From assembly GCA_022414725.1 (NCBI GenBank), contig CM039465.1, positions 40,611,936 through 40,675,935 of the forward strand: 64,000 bases of DNA, given 5' to 3'. The notes below the pieces were generated by a model. It was given only the letters and a program-made list of their open reading frames with translations, was not told the origin of the DNA and searched no databases. Each line of letters starts with the position of its first letter. The stretch's first letter is position 1. Below are positions 36,870 through 46,884 of this stretch, in pieces. This DNA comes from Microglena sp. YARC. Taxonomy: Eukaryota > Chlorophyta > Chlorophyceae > Chlamydomonadales > Chlamydomonadaceae. Both the position numbers and the translations under genes were made by a program.

Positions 36870-39800
36870 ATGTGTCAATTGCTCCCGCAGAAATTGATGG
36901 AAAGCGGCGCCAGCTCTGGGGAAGATTACAGCCTTGGCTTGCCAGCCGAGCCTTCCGCCGTTGATGACGAGTCCCGCACCGCAGACAAGCCCAGCGCCGA
37001 TGTTGTAAACATCGCGAATCCTAACCAGCTTTACCATCAGTACTACGGGCAGCAGGACGGGCAGCTGCAGGAGAATGGAGTCTGGTACCCCCATACCGCG
37101 TATATGGCCCCTCTAGATTCCTCGAACCCTCCACCACCACCACCACCACCAGGACAACCACCAGCAGCCCAAGCGTCCAGTAGCTGCAGCATTCCTGATG
37201 CTGCATACTCTCAGCAATGGTACCATGCCAACCCACCCGCTGCACAATCTGTCTCTGCTGCTCATGCTGTCTCAGGGTACTGCCCGTCTGGTTCGGCCCA
37301 TATGTGGGGTGCATATGTGGTCCATAGTGGGTACTGCCCCCCTGGCTATGCTAGCTATGTACCGTTCATGATAGTGCCCTACCATGTCGATTCACAGCAG
37401 CAAGCATTCCATCAGCAGCAAGCATTCCATCAGCAGCAAGCATTCTATCAGCCGCAGAGCATGGGGTACTCCAACTGTGACACAGTCTACTACGCTAGCC
37501 CGGCACATGGGTCGTCGGCTACCACAGAGGGGTTCCGGGATGATGATGGTAGTGATTCAGACGTGGGCAGCACCGGGTGTGGGTCAGAAGAACTCGAGAG
37601 CCCTCATACTTCCCCCAACTACATTGTGGATCCCTCTAGGAGTGCAGATAACTGGGGCAACATGACGGTGTCCATCTTCCAGAACATTCTGTCCAGAGTT
37701 TCCGAGGGGGATGCCAAGAATGTGCGACTGGTGTGCCGCCACTGGCGTGCGGTGTTTGATAACAACCTGGAGTCACTCACCCCAAATGCGTTGATGTCAA
37801 AACTCATCGTCCATCGGTTTCCCAACCTTCGTGCTTTGCACGTCACCAACTGCAGCAATGTTCGAAACGGGGATCTGAGGACAATTGCTGGTAGTAGGAT
37901 GCGTCTGCACACTCTCACCCTGGGTGATAACATAGCCAGGCCTTGGGTGAGCAACAAGGGCATCGCATACGTCTCTAAAATCACCTCCCTCACAAACCTG
38001 AACCTGCAAGACTGCAATAATGTGACCAACAATGGCATGCTAGCCCTCAACCAGCTTTCTTACCTAGAGGCTTTGTCGCTGAAGGGTTGCAACAAGCTGA
38101 CTACTAATGGGCTACAGGCGCTTGGTGGCAACACTGCCCTCACCAGCCTTAACCTGTACGGCTGCCTCCGCATCGCTGACCAAGCCCTCCTCTCACTCAG
38201 TAACCTTGACCTGGTCACTCTCACCCTGGGCTGCACCAAGGTTTGCGATGAGGGCCTGTCCTACCTGGCAAAGATGACCAGCTTGAGGGAGTTGCATTTC
38301 GAGAGGGAGCAGATTTCTGACGTGGGCATTAAGACTCTCAGCTCTCTCACCAACCTTCAGTCTCTGGCACTCCGAGAATGCGGCCAGGTGTCTGGGGATT
38401 CCCTCTCCCACCTCATTCCCCAGCTCCCTAACTTGCAATCCCTGGACTTGTACAAGAACTTCTCCATCGACGACTCACAACTGTCTAAGTGCCTTGAATT
38501 TTTGGGTTCTGTCACATTTTTGGATCTCCGGGGCACCTTTGTTACAGAAGGTGGTCTGTCGGAACTTACACGACTATCGTCGTTGCAGAAGCTCTGTCTG
38601 GCACCCACTCAGGAGAGCGGGGAGGTTCTGGGAGAGTATATGTGTGTTATCTCCAACCTCACTCAGCTCACCAGCCTAACTGTCAACAACTGCCAGCTTG
38701 TCTCCTTCCCCTTGGCCAAGTCCTTGATACAACTGAAGCAGTTGCGGGTCCTGGACCTGAGCGACGAGGAAAAACTAGAGGTCAATGCGAAGCCTCCAGT
38801 GAACCGGGCAGCAGTGGATGTTATGGCAACAATCACCAGCCTTACATCCATCGACTTGTCAAGGTACGGCATGTCGAATATTGGTGCTTATCCTGCATCA
38901 ATATTCAAGTTGATGTATGCCAATCCATATCCAAGTTGATTTGTGTGCTCTTGGCATAATATCCGTTTTGATATTCTCGACCGCTTATCGACTTGTCAAG
39001 GTATGACATGTTGAATGTTGGTGCTTATCCTATATCGAGATTCAATTTGACATGTGCCAATCCATATTCGAGTTGATTTGTGTATTCTTGGCATAGTATC
39101 CATGTTGATCCTCATATTCTATATTGCTTATCGACTTGTCAAGGTTTGACAAGTTGAATATTGGTGCTTGTCCTATATCAAGATTCAAGTCAATTTGTGT
39201 GTTCTTGGCATTATATCCATGTTGATCCTTATACTCTGTATGGCTTATCGTCTTGCCAATGTTTAACATGTTGAATATTGGTGCTAATCCCATGTCAAGA
39301 TTCAAGTTGATTTGTGTATCCTTGGCATAACATCCATGTTGATCCGTATATTCATTATCGCTTATCGGCTTGATAAGGTAGGACTCCTGAATGTTGGCGC
39401 TTGTGCTTTCAGTTGGGGGATTAATAAATAAATAGTACGCCTAATTACGATGCGTGAGGTTGAGGGGGCCTTCCTGTTTGCTTGCACAAGGGCCAACCAC
39501 CAAGTTGGGTGGTTAATTATATTAGTCTTTGGGGCATCTTGATGCGAAGTTCATTCAGGTTGTACACCAGGGTACTACAAAGCGCGCGCGGCAGCACGAT
39601 ATCGTTCACACTTTTTGAGCCCCACTGCGCGTGTTGCGCAGTTTTGTCAACCCCCTGTGGGCGCAGCGCGCAGGTTTTGCGCTTTTTGCACTACAAAGCG
39701 CTGGCCAATTCGGAGTTTGTGCGCTTCAAGCGCTGAGCAATTTGACAAAATGTAGTACCATGTTGCCCATGTCCATGCTTACCCTGGGGTTTAACTCATG

Positions 39801-41439
39801 CCACCTAAGTCCCCTTTACTCCGTCGAACCGCGGGCACATTTGGAGACCTGGTCAACAGGGTACTACATTTTGTCATTTTGGGTTGCGCTTATGGCGCAA
39901 CTACCTCCTTTTGGGGTTGCGCTTTTGACGCAGCTATAAACAGAAATCTGCACACTGCGCCCAGAGGAGGTTTACAAAATTGCGCCAATCGCGCAGTCGG
40001 GCTCCAAAACCTTGCGCGCTACCGCGCAACAGCGCACGTCATGTAGTACCCTGCTGGTCACCAGAACAAATATACCCGTCGTCATCATCATCATTCAGTA
40101 CCATGATCGGGTTCTTCTCACCCCACCCAGCCCCTTGCTCATAGAGTTCCTCAACTTGAGCTTTGATACATACATACAAACATACATACAAACAAACAAA
40201 CAAACAGAGAGTTCCTCAACTTGAGCTTTGATACAGTCAGACAGACAGACACACACACAAACACAGAGTTCCTCAACTTGAGCTTGGTTACATACAAACA
40301 CAGAGTTCCTTAACTTGGGCTTGGTCACATGCATACACAGAGTTCCTCAACTTGGGCTTGGTTACATACTTACACAGAGTTCCTCAGCAACTTTCACATT
40401 ACTACTACTATATTACAGGCACCTACGTTGGTACAACAACATTACAGCCATCAAATTACTACTATCACATTACAGCCATCAAATTATTACTATCACATTA
40501 CAGACAGCTGTCAGCCCACTGAGCCACCTTTGCTTTTGCCCTGCTCATCTGACCTTGTTCCTCCCCTCACCACTCCACCCCTCCTCTCACTCCTCCACTC
40601 CTCCACTCACCACTCCACCCCTCCTCACACCACTCCATCCCTCCCCTCGCCACTCCACCCCTCCTCGCACCACTCCACCCCTCATCACTCTACCCCTCAC
40701 CACTCCACCCCTCACCACTCCACCCCTCACCACTCCACCCCTCCCCTCACCACTCCACCCCTCCCCTCGTCACTCCACCCCTCATCACTCCACCCCTCAT
40801 CACTCCACCCCTCACCACTCCACCCCTCACCTCACCACTCCACCCCTCACCACTCCACTCCTCACCTCTCCACCCCTCCCCTCGTCACTCCACCCCTCAT
40901 CACTCCACCCCTCACCACTCCACCCCTTACCACTCCACCCCTCACCACTCCGCCCGTCACCACTCCGCCCCTCCTCTCATCACTCTACCTCGCCACTCGC
41001 CACTCCACCCCTCCTCTCACCCCTCCACCCCTCCCATGACCACTCCACCACCCCCTGGGAAGGTGTCCTGTCCACGAAGATCACCTACCCCCCCCCACCC
41101 ACCCACACACACACACCTACCCTGACCCCAACACACAAACTACCTACATACCCTAACCCCCACCCCTACCTACATATACCTACCCTGACCCCCACACACC
41201 TAATGCCTACCTACCCTGACCCCCACCCCACCCCACCCCGCAGGCGTCCTGTCCACGAAGATCACCTGAACACCCTTGCGGAACGACTACCGAAGCTTCA
41301 CGCCCTCATTATCATTGGCTGCCCTGTGCTGACAACTGAGGTCCAATCGCTTCAACGCCGATTTCCTGAACTCACGATCCACAGAAAGCCCTTACCCGAT
41401 GTTTCATGTAGCTCCAGTGATCATGGCAGCTCAACTTAG
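36870..41439 (+). CDS. Gene C: F-box / leucine-rich-repeat protein
   Basis: Likely substrate receptor of an SCF ubiquitin ligase. Exon 1 is 36870-38863 and exon 2 is 41244-41439, joined in phase 2 (TCAAG|GTACGG to CCCGCAG|GCGTCC), giving 729 aa. The N-terminal 250 residues are low complexity: eight Pro near residues 89-96, a repeated HQQQAF, then an acidic DDDGSDSD stretch. An F-box follows at about 262-305 (MTVSIFQNILSRVSEGDAKN, VRLVCRHWRAVF). About 14 LRRs of the cysteine-containing/FBXL type run from about 320 to 720 (LTNLNLQDCNNVTNNGMLAL, LTSLNLYGCLRIADQALLSL). Exon 2 adds a last repeat (LAERLPKLHALIIIGCPVL). ATG at 36897 is an alternative start. Without splicing the frame ends at 38939 with a non-LRR tail, so the spliced form is preferred. 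The target is unknown. Confidence 0.85.
38980..39400 (+). repeat. Echoes of gene C exon 1 end
   Basis: Four units of about 125 bp each start with TTATCGACTTGTCAAGGTAT, the last exon bases plus donor, and continue ATGTTGAATGTTGGTGCTTA, ATCCATGTTGATCC. The donor G-GT is kept in most and lost in the unit at about 39250. Confidence 0.9.
39568..39762. mobile_element. MITE, CAGGGTACTAC family
   Basis: Left CAGGGTACTAC, right GTAGTACCATG (two mismatches). The interior is nearly the same as 21757-21935 (CCCCCTGTGGGCGCAGCGCG). The target duplication is poor (TTGTACAC / TTGCCCAT). Confidence 0.7.
39857..40053. mobile_element. hAT-type MITE, CAGGGTACTAC family
   Basis: 13-bp perfect ends CAGGGTACTACAT / ATGTAGTACCCTG, 197 bp. 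Flanks CTGGTCAA (39849-39856) and CTGGTCAC (40054-40061) match 7/8. The interior differs from the 39568 copy, so this is a second subfamily, rich in GCGCAA words. Confidence 0.85.
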
Positions 41440-41640
41440 CTTTTCTTTTCAGCTGCAAGAAGCAGCTTCTAGGTAGCTCCAGTGATCATGGCAGCTCAAC
41501 GTAGCTTGTCTTTTCAGCTACAAGAAGCAGCTTCTAGGTAGCTCCCTGAGCTAGCCACTGGGCTAAGCTCCTTGATTTCAGCAGTACTGGAAACATGATT
41601 CTGCCAGCTTCAAGGTGCACTACATTGCTATAGATTTGGC
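41408..41640 (+). repeat. Echo of gene C 3' end joined to fold-back element
   Basis: GTAGCTCCAGTGATCATGGC, then AGCTCAACTTAGC, is coding for the last residues and stop of gene C. It is repeated 67 bp later (41474-41541). The sequence between and after (TTTCAGCTACAAGAAGCAGC, TTCTAGGTAGCTCC) belongs to the fold-back family, so the gene's last codons may themselves derive from that element. Confidence 0.7.
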
Positions 41641-42090
41641 TGGGTAGCAATTTGAACTTGGACTTGGTTGCATGGCTCCAGCCAGCAATTTGGCTGCTCG
41701 CCGTCTTAGGCAGTAAAACTAATATTATGCAAACGGTTTCAGTATTATTTAACTATGTGAAAGCCAGCTGCCTGCCCCCCCCCCCCCCAACCCCCCCCCA
41801 CACACACCCTCCTGGTTCTGATAGAGCTAGGTTGATGCAGTGTGTATCTTGGGGTTTGATTTAGCTGTTCAGAGAGTGTTTCCCGTCTGGTGTTGAACGG
41901 CACGGAATGCGAGTGCGATCTGGACATCTTGCATTCCGTGTTCAACAGTTAGTGAGAAGGTTTGGCTTAGGCGAGCCTGCGCTGTTGTGAACTTATAATT
42001 TTGTGCGAGTGCCTGCATGAGTGGAAGTGTGAAGGGATGCAGAATCTGTTTGTCTAATGGTTTTCAGATGCATTCCATGCCAGAGCCTTT
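41640..42090. other. Intergenic: LINE-A tail and C run
   Basis: A LINE-A 3' end in reverse sense (41645-41720, ACTTGGACTTGG, CAATTTGGCTGCTCGCCGTC), a C-rich run at 41778-41805, then unique sequence with no recognised gene. Confidence 0.6.
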
Positions 42091-42091
42091 C

Positions 42092-42296
42092 TTTTCGTCT
42101 ACAAGCAGTAGCTTTTAGGCAGCTCCTTAAGCCAGCCACTGAGCTACACCCAAATATTTCAGCAGATTGTGTCAGCTTTAAGTTGCACTAGGATGTGTCA
42201 GGTTACCATATTTGGATCAAGCACAGCAATAGCCCAACTGGCTGAATAGCCAGTCAAGGGAGCTGCCTAGAAGCTGTTGCTGGTAGCTGAACAGAT
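42092..42296. mobile_element. Fold-back (long inverted repeat) element
   Basis: CTACAAGCAGTAGCTTTTAG, then GCAGCTCCTTAAGCCAGCCA at the left, mirrors the right end (GGGAGCTGCCTAGAAGCTGT, TGCTGGTAGCTGAACAG). About 45-bp imperfect arms enclose an AT-rich centre. Confidence 0.65.
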
Positions 42297-42399
42297 GATG
42301 TATGCACTTTGCAGGGTGCTGTGCTTGAGATTTGCGGTCGTGCGTTTGGATTTCGTCCAGGAAAGAAATTATGGGGTGTCGTGTCGTGCGCCCAAGGTA

Positions 42400-42570
42400 A
42401 TGATAACGCCTGGCGGGGCGTGGTGTTAAGGGAGCCCGTCATACGCGGGTGGTGAGCTCAACTGGACAAGCTACCATCGCGGTTGTCGACGCCAAGAGCG
42501 ACCAAAGGGGGAGTCGACCCCCCGACTCTTCATTCTCAAGCGATCTGGTCTACCACTAGACCATTGTATA
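42400..42570 (-). mobile_element. tRNA-headed SINE, second head type
   Basis: On the minus strand a tRNA-like head with GGTCTAGTGGTAGACCAGAT and GGGGTCGACTCCCC leads to the common SINE 3' part (here seen as AACGCCTGGCGGGGCGTGGT on +). Confidence 0.65.
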
Positions 42571-43926
42571 TCACTGAAAGGGGCTGTTGTGCGCCTATGT
42601 AGATGAACCTCTAGTAGTAATGAGGCTGCCACAGTTGATCCTTGGGAGCGTGATTGGGGGCGCCGGCTGGCACACAATTTAATTTGATAGTGCCGCGGAG
42701 CTTATTATTGAGATGAAATGAGTCTGAGTGAAGACTAGCTTGTGATATTTCATTTTCGAACACTCAACATCAAGTATACTTCGAAGACAAATCGACTGTC
42801 GAACGCATGCCTTATTGCCTTCAATTTGACTGTTGTTGTTGTTGTTGTTCTATATGATGTCCTATGTAGCTTCTGTTAAGGGCAGAACCCTGCAGCTACT
42901 TGAACTTGCACTTGGTTACACTTTAGCTACTACGCAGCTCCCCTTTGTGTTGATTACCTAAGGGTAGATAGTGCACCTGTAACCACCGACACGTGACATC
43001 GTCAATACCGGTAGTGCACCTGTAACCACCGACATGTGACATCGTTAATAGTGCACCTGTAACCACCGACATGTGCCCCTGGTTAAATTATCACTGTAGC
43101 ACGAACTCAGCCCCCCCGTCGGTAAAACGATTGTTTTTTTAGTTCTGTTAATCAGTGCTTCGTTCGTTTAAGCCCCTCCTGATATCGTGGCTGTGCAAGT
43201 CTCTTCAGCCTAATTGCCTACCCCTGGACTGAAGCCACAAACTACAACCACCACTAGCTGTTGGGCCTGACCCAGTCGTTTGTTCTTAAAGTTGAACTTG
43301 GTTACATGGCTCAAGGCTTTAAAGCTACTCGCCGTCTTCGGTAGTTACCTAATCAATTCAAAACAAAGCAGTGGTTTGTTCCAGAACTTGAACTTGGCTA
43401 CATTACTCTAGCCAGCAATTTGGGTACTCGCCGTCTTAGGCAGTATAAACAATACTTACCAGAAAATGTGGTTTGTTCGAGGATCTGGCCATTTTATCAG
43501 CTACCTAAACCCTAAAGAGCAACAGATAACCTTTAAAAACTGAACTGTCCTTACAGACCACTAATCGGCATCTTCAACTGTCTTCAAGCAGGTCTTTCTC
43601 CACTTGCTCTCCTGTCATTTTTTGACGAAGTCGCTTCACACAACCATTGATATCTCCCCTGAAGGGTCCAGGAAGCTTTTTTAGCCCCTATATAATCCGC
43701 TTTAGTCGGAAGGTGTTTTATTTGCCCCCCCCACCCCACCCCTACAAGATTGTGAGGCCCATATCTCCTCCACCAACTAGGGGAATTAGGGGGTCAAATT
43801 AGGGTGTATAGTGATCATCTCAACGAGCTCTATCCATTTGTGGTCTCACATGTGGATTAAAACAGATGTCAAGAAAAATCCTTTTCCTATCCCTATTTAT
43901 GAGATGCCATAGCAAGGTTTTGGTAT
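42570..43926. other. Intergenic repeat debris
   Basis: 42968-43072: three units of GTGCACCTGTAACCACCGAC. 43080-43240: a (CATA)-family copy without tail. 43285-43345 and 43385-43460: LINE-A tails. The rest shows nothing I can name. Confidence 0.6.
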
Positions 43927-44144
43927 TTGAAATATTTTATAGGCTATCTCGAAGTATATCTCGAAGTACCCTCTAATCCTCTACACACCCAAGAAGTTTG
44001 GGGTGGAAATATTGAGTTTCTGGCTCGGCCCAACTTTCGAACTAAGCGACCTGAAACCTGTCACAGGTGGAGGTTACTTCTCGAGCTCTACCTCGACACC
44101 AGGGTAGATCAACACGTACATGTTTGCGTACATGTCAACACGCA

Positions 44145-44182
44145 CTCACCCCTCTGGAGTGTGCACACTCCAGAGGGGTGAG
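44145..44182. repeat. Perfect 38-bp palindrome
   Basis: The left arm CTCACCCCTCTGGAGTGTG is exactly inverted in the right arm, centre GTG|CAC. Imperfect pairing extends about ten bases more on each side (GTCAACACGC / GCGTGCTGAC). Confidence 0.95.
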
Positions 44183-44283
44183 AGCGTGCTGACACGCACA
44201 CTTTCGCTGACTGGGATGTGCGTGTTTCCCCTCGTTTTTCACAGGTTTTCACGCACATTTTGACTGAGACGTGCGTTTTTTTT

Positions 44284-44311
<28 letters not shown>
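44284..44311 (+). repeat. Run of 28 G
   Basis: A pure G homopolymer between GTGCGTTTTTTTT and CACGTGCGTGTG. Its length is likely uncertain. Confidence 0.9.
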
Positions 44312-44314
<3 letters not shown>

Positions 44315-44319
44315 GTGCG

Positions 44320-46000
44320 TGTGCCACGTGAACTCTCAGAGAGCTTTGAACAACCCTGTTCGGCACATTTACTCGGAAAATAAGGGCGGATTCGGAATGC
44401 TCTCGACGAGCCCTTGTGGATGGAAGTTTATAAGGTTCCCTTTTTTCGAACAACCTAGTTGCAAGATCAGAGGCAAGCTCTGACGAGCTCTGACCCAGAT
44501 CACTAAAGCTTGAACACCCGGCCGCCTAGCCGCCCCTACCCACCCTGTCGTCAATCTTGCGCGGAATCGTGGAATAACGCCGTCGCGAATCTTTTCACGC
44601 CGTCGTCAATCTCTCGCGGAATCACGCCGTCGCGAATCTTTTCAGCACGGAGGCGCACGGAGGATGCGAACTGGCGCGAAGCTGATGGAGCGTCTCCTCC
44701 CCTCTCGGAAAAAATCAAGTTTAATACCAATGGAAGCGCATGCAAAGTCGAACGCACACAACCCGCATACAACCGTCTATTTCTCGAGCAGTGCAGATTT
44801 CGACGAGTTGTGTAGCTTTCGAGATTGGTGTCAGTTGGGGCGGTTGAGGCCTGGGCCTGCTTTTCGTTGAGGCAACCTCGGACAACAAATAGGTCCGAGA
44901 CGCGCGCATGCTCCAACTTTTGTCGAGCTGCTTTGCTGCTGCGTATTCGGAATGGCTATTTGCTAGTAATTAAGGCAACATTTGTCATCGAGGTGCCTCT
45001 TTCAGCCCTACCTGGCCTAGACGAGGACTGACTCCGACTTGGAGCGAGGAGGCCCCTGAGGAGCGTGGCACTGGCTTGGGAGCTTTAAAATGGTGCCAAT
45101 TATAGTGCCTGTTGCTCGTAGCCTGCTCGGAGTAGCATGTAGTTCGCTGGTTTTGGGGATTTCGGTTGGGCTGGGAGGGCAGTTGCGGAAATGCTCTCTG
45201 TGGATGCGGCACTCGAATTTGCGGACCGGAACACAGTTGAGGTGATGCATGAGGGTCCCCTTAATAATTTCCCAGCGGCATAAGACCGTGGGTCAAGATT
45301 GGCGACCGCAGTCCTATTTTTGCTGGTACCACTTTATGGCACTTCTTCACTGAGAGCCGGAAGTAAAGCTCCCGGCGCCAGGCGCCCTATTGGCCTGGAG
45401 CCTTGTCTGAGTTGGCCCTTAATGTGTGTGTTTGAGCCTATAATTGGAGGTGAATAGCCTTGGGTACTCCCAAAGTTGCCCTATTTGACGCAGGAGTTGT
45501 CCAATGGATCCATGAGGATCCTGGACCATATGGCCAAGGTGCTGGGTGAAAACATTGGGCGGATCAAATTTTATCGGCCTCCTAAGTGGTTTGGTTTGGT
45601 GCAAAAACAGCATGGAATATATAAATATTAATATCATGGGCCATATCACACTCCACTTTTTTTTTTTACTTTTTGACATTTTACCATCAATATTTTCATA
45701 ATTATAGGCCCTTCAGAATTTTTGTGAAGCGGTTGTGAGAGTCAGCCACGAATGTAAAAGCATTTTTGGCGGGGAAATCACTGCAAAAAATATGTGGGTC
45801 GAAACAAATGTGGGTCCGGTCCAAAATCAAAAAAATATTTTCGACAAAAGGTTCCAAACATTTGTTTTGTCTTAACCATCAGTCCTAGTTAATTTGGGTC
45901 CAATCAAAGAAAGTCGATTTCGTCTCTGAACCGCACTACCTTGACCCCCGCTCTGGTACGATGTATTTCAAACAACTAGGATTTGGGATTTTCCAACCAT
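44320..46000. other. Intergenic, no gene recognised
   Basis: 44548-44645 holds three diverged units of about 35 bp (CACGCCGTCGCGAATCTTTT). ORFs of 100-121 codons on both strands around 44510-44916 have no family resemblance. 45400-45960 is AT-rich and featureless. Confidence 0.4.
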
Positions 46001-46002
46001 TA

Positions 46003-46068
46003 TTGTCAGCGTGAACTATGATTCGGATTCCAATTATGCGCTTGTGTTCTAGTAGTTCACGCTGACAA
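46003..46068. repeat. Inverted repeat, 16-bp perfect arms
   Basis: TTGTCAGCGTGAACTA (46003-46018) and its exact inverse TAGTTCACGCTGACAA (46053-46068) are separated by 34 bases. Could be a hairpin or a very short MITE. Confidence 0.9.
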
Positions 46069-46099
46069 ATATCAAATTAACCATCAAACGGGACAGTCA

Positions 46100-46884
46100 A
46101 TATAGCAAAGAAGCAATAAAGCAAATAAAATCATTCTATACGGCACAGCCAAATACAGCGAAGAAGCACTAACGCAAATATTTCAAGCCAAGCCAATATA
46201 TATTTGTCAATTTGTGGCGATGTCCAAGTCCCCTCCCACAAGAACGAACATGCCTCCAGACTACAACCCAGGTATGCTACCCATTTATAAATGAATATCC
46301 ACCAGTTTTTGCTGGACAGAGGGGTCAGTGATTTTGCTCGTCGCAATACCGATGGGAGAGGTTGGGGCGTGAGCTCGACGCCTGTCGATAGAGAAGGGGC
46401 GACCCGGGGCGACCTCGGTTTGGCTCGTCCCAAACTTGGCCCTGCGCTCACGGCCCTCGGCTTGGGGTCCCGACCAGCAGGGCCAAGCCCCGGGCGAAGC
46501 CGGGGGGGCGAAGCCACACTCCTGCCACGCTCGGAAAATTCTACCACATTCCCCCTCACAGTCCTCCAACTATACCCCCTATTTACTCTTGTACCGCCGT
46601 ACTGTGATTCTCTGGGAAGATGCACAGAAATGCATCTGCAGTGGCAGCTTGCGAGGTCGGAGCATTGACTTTCGTACCGTTCCTGCTTCACACCCCCGCT
46701 CACAACCCAGCTCTACTTGTCAATAGCATTCCACAGATGGGCCTTATCAGCCAAATTGCCCCATAATGCATGGATTTCGTTACAGCCCATTCGTTTCGAG
46801 TAGAGCTTTAACGGTATTTCCCCTCTCTTTAAAATTCACGCACGCCATAGTAGCTAAGCAACCAGGAGGCAAGTATCGATAGAC
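46100..46884. other. Upstream region of gene D
   Basis: A 190-codon minus-strand frame (46703-46131) crosses a GC-rich block (CCCCGGGCGAAGCC). I see no family features and treat it as chance. The region probably includes the promoter and 5' UTR of gene D. Confidence 0.35.

Larger units (their letters stand above)
38864..41243 (+). other. Gene C intron
   Basis: GT-AG intron of 2380 bp containing, in order: donor echoes (38990-39400), a dispersed repeat (39418-39515), two hAT-type MITEs, GAGTTCCTCAACTTGAGCTT tandem repeats (40145-40395), a CACTCCACCCCTC array (40560-41060) and one acceptor echo at 41050-41085. ORFs inside are shadows. Confidence 0.75.

Noticed and set aside
40315..41439. 374-codon frame read as a separate gene
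   Set aside because: Only the last 65 codons (from 41244) are the real gene C exon 2; the rest is a CT-rich array in the intron.
46131..46703. 190-codon minus-strand ORF upstream of gene D
   Set aside because: No family features, high Arg/Pro/Ser from GC-rich DNA, and overlaps the likely promoter; kept as chance.
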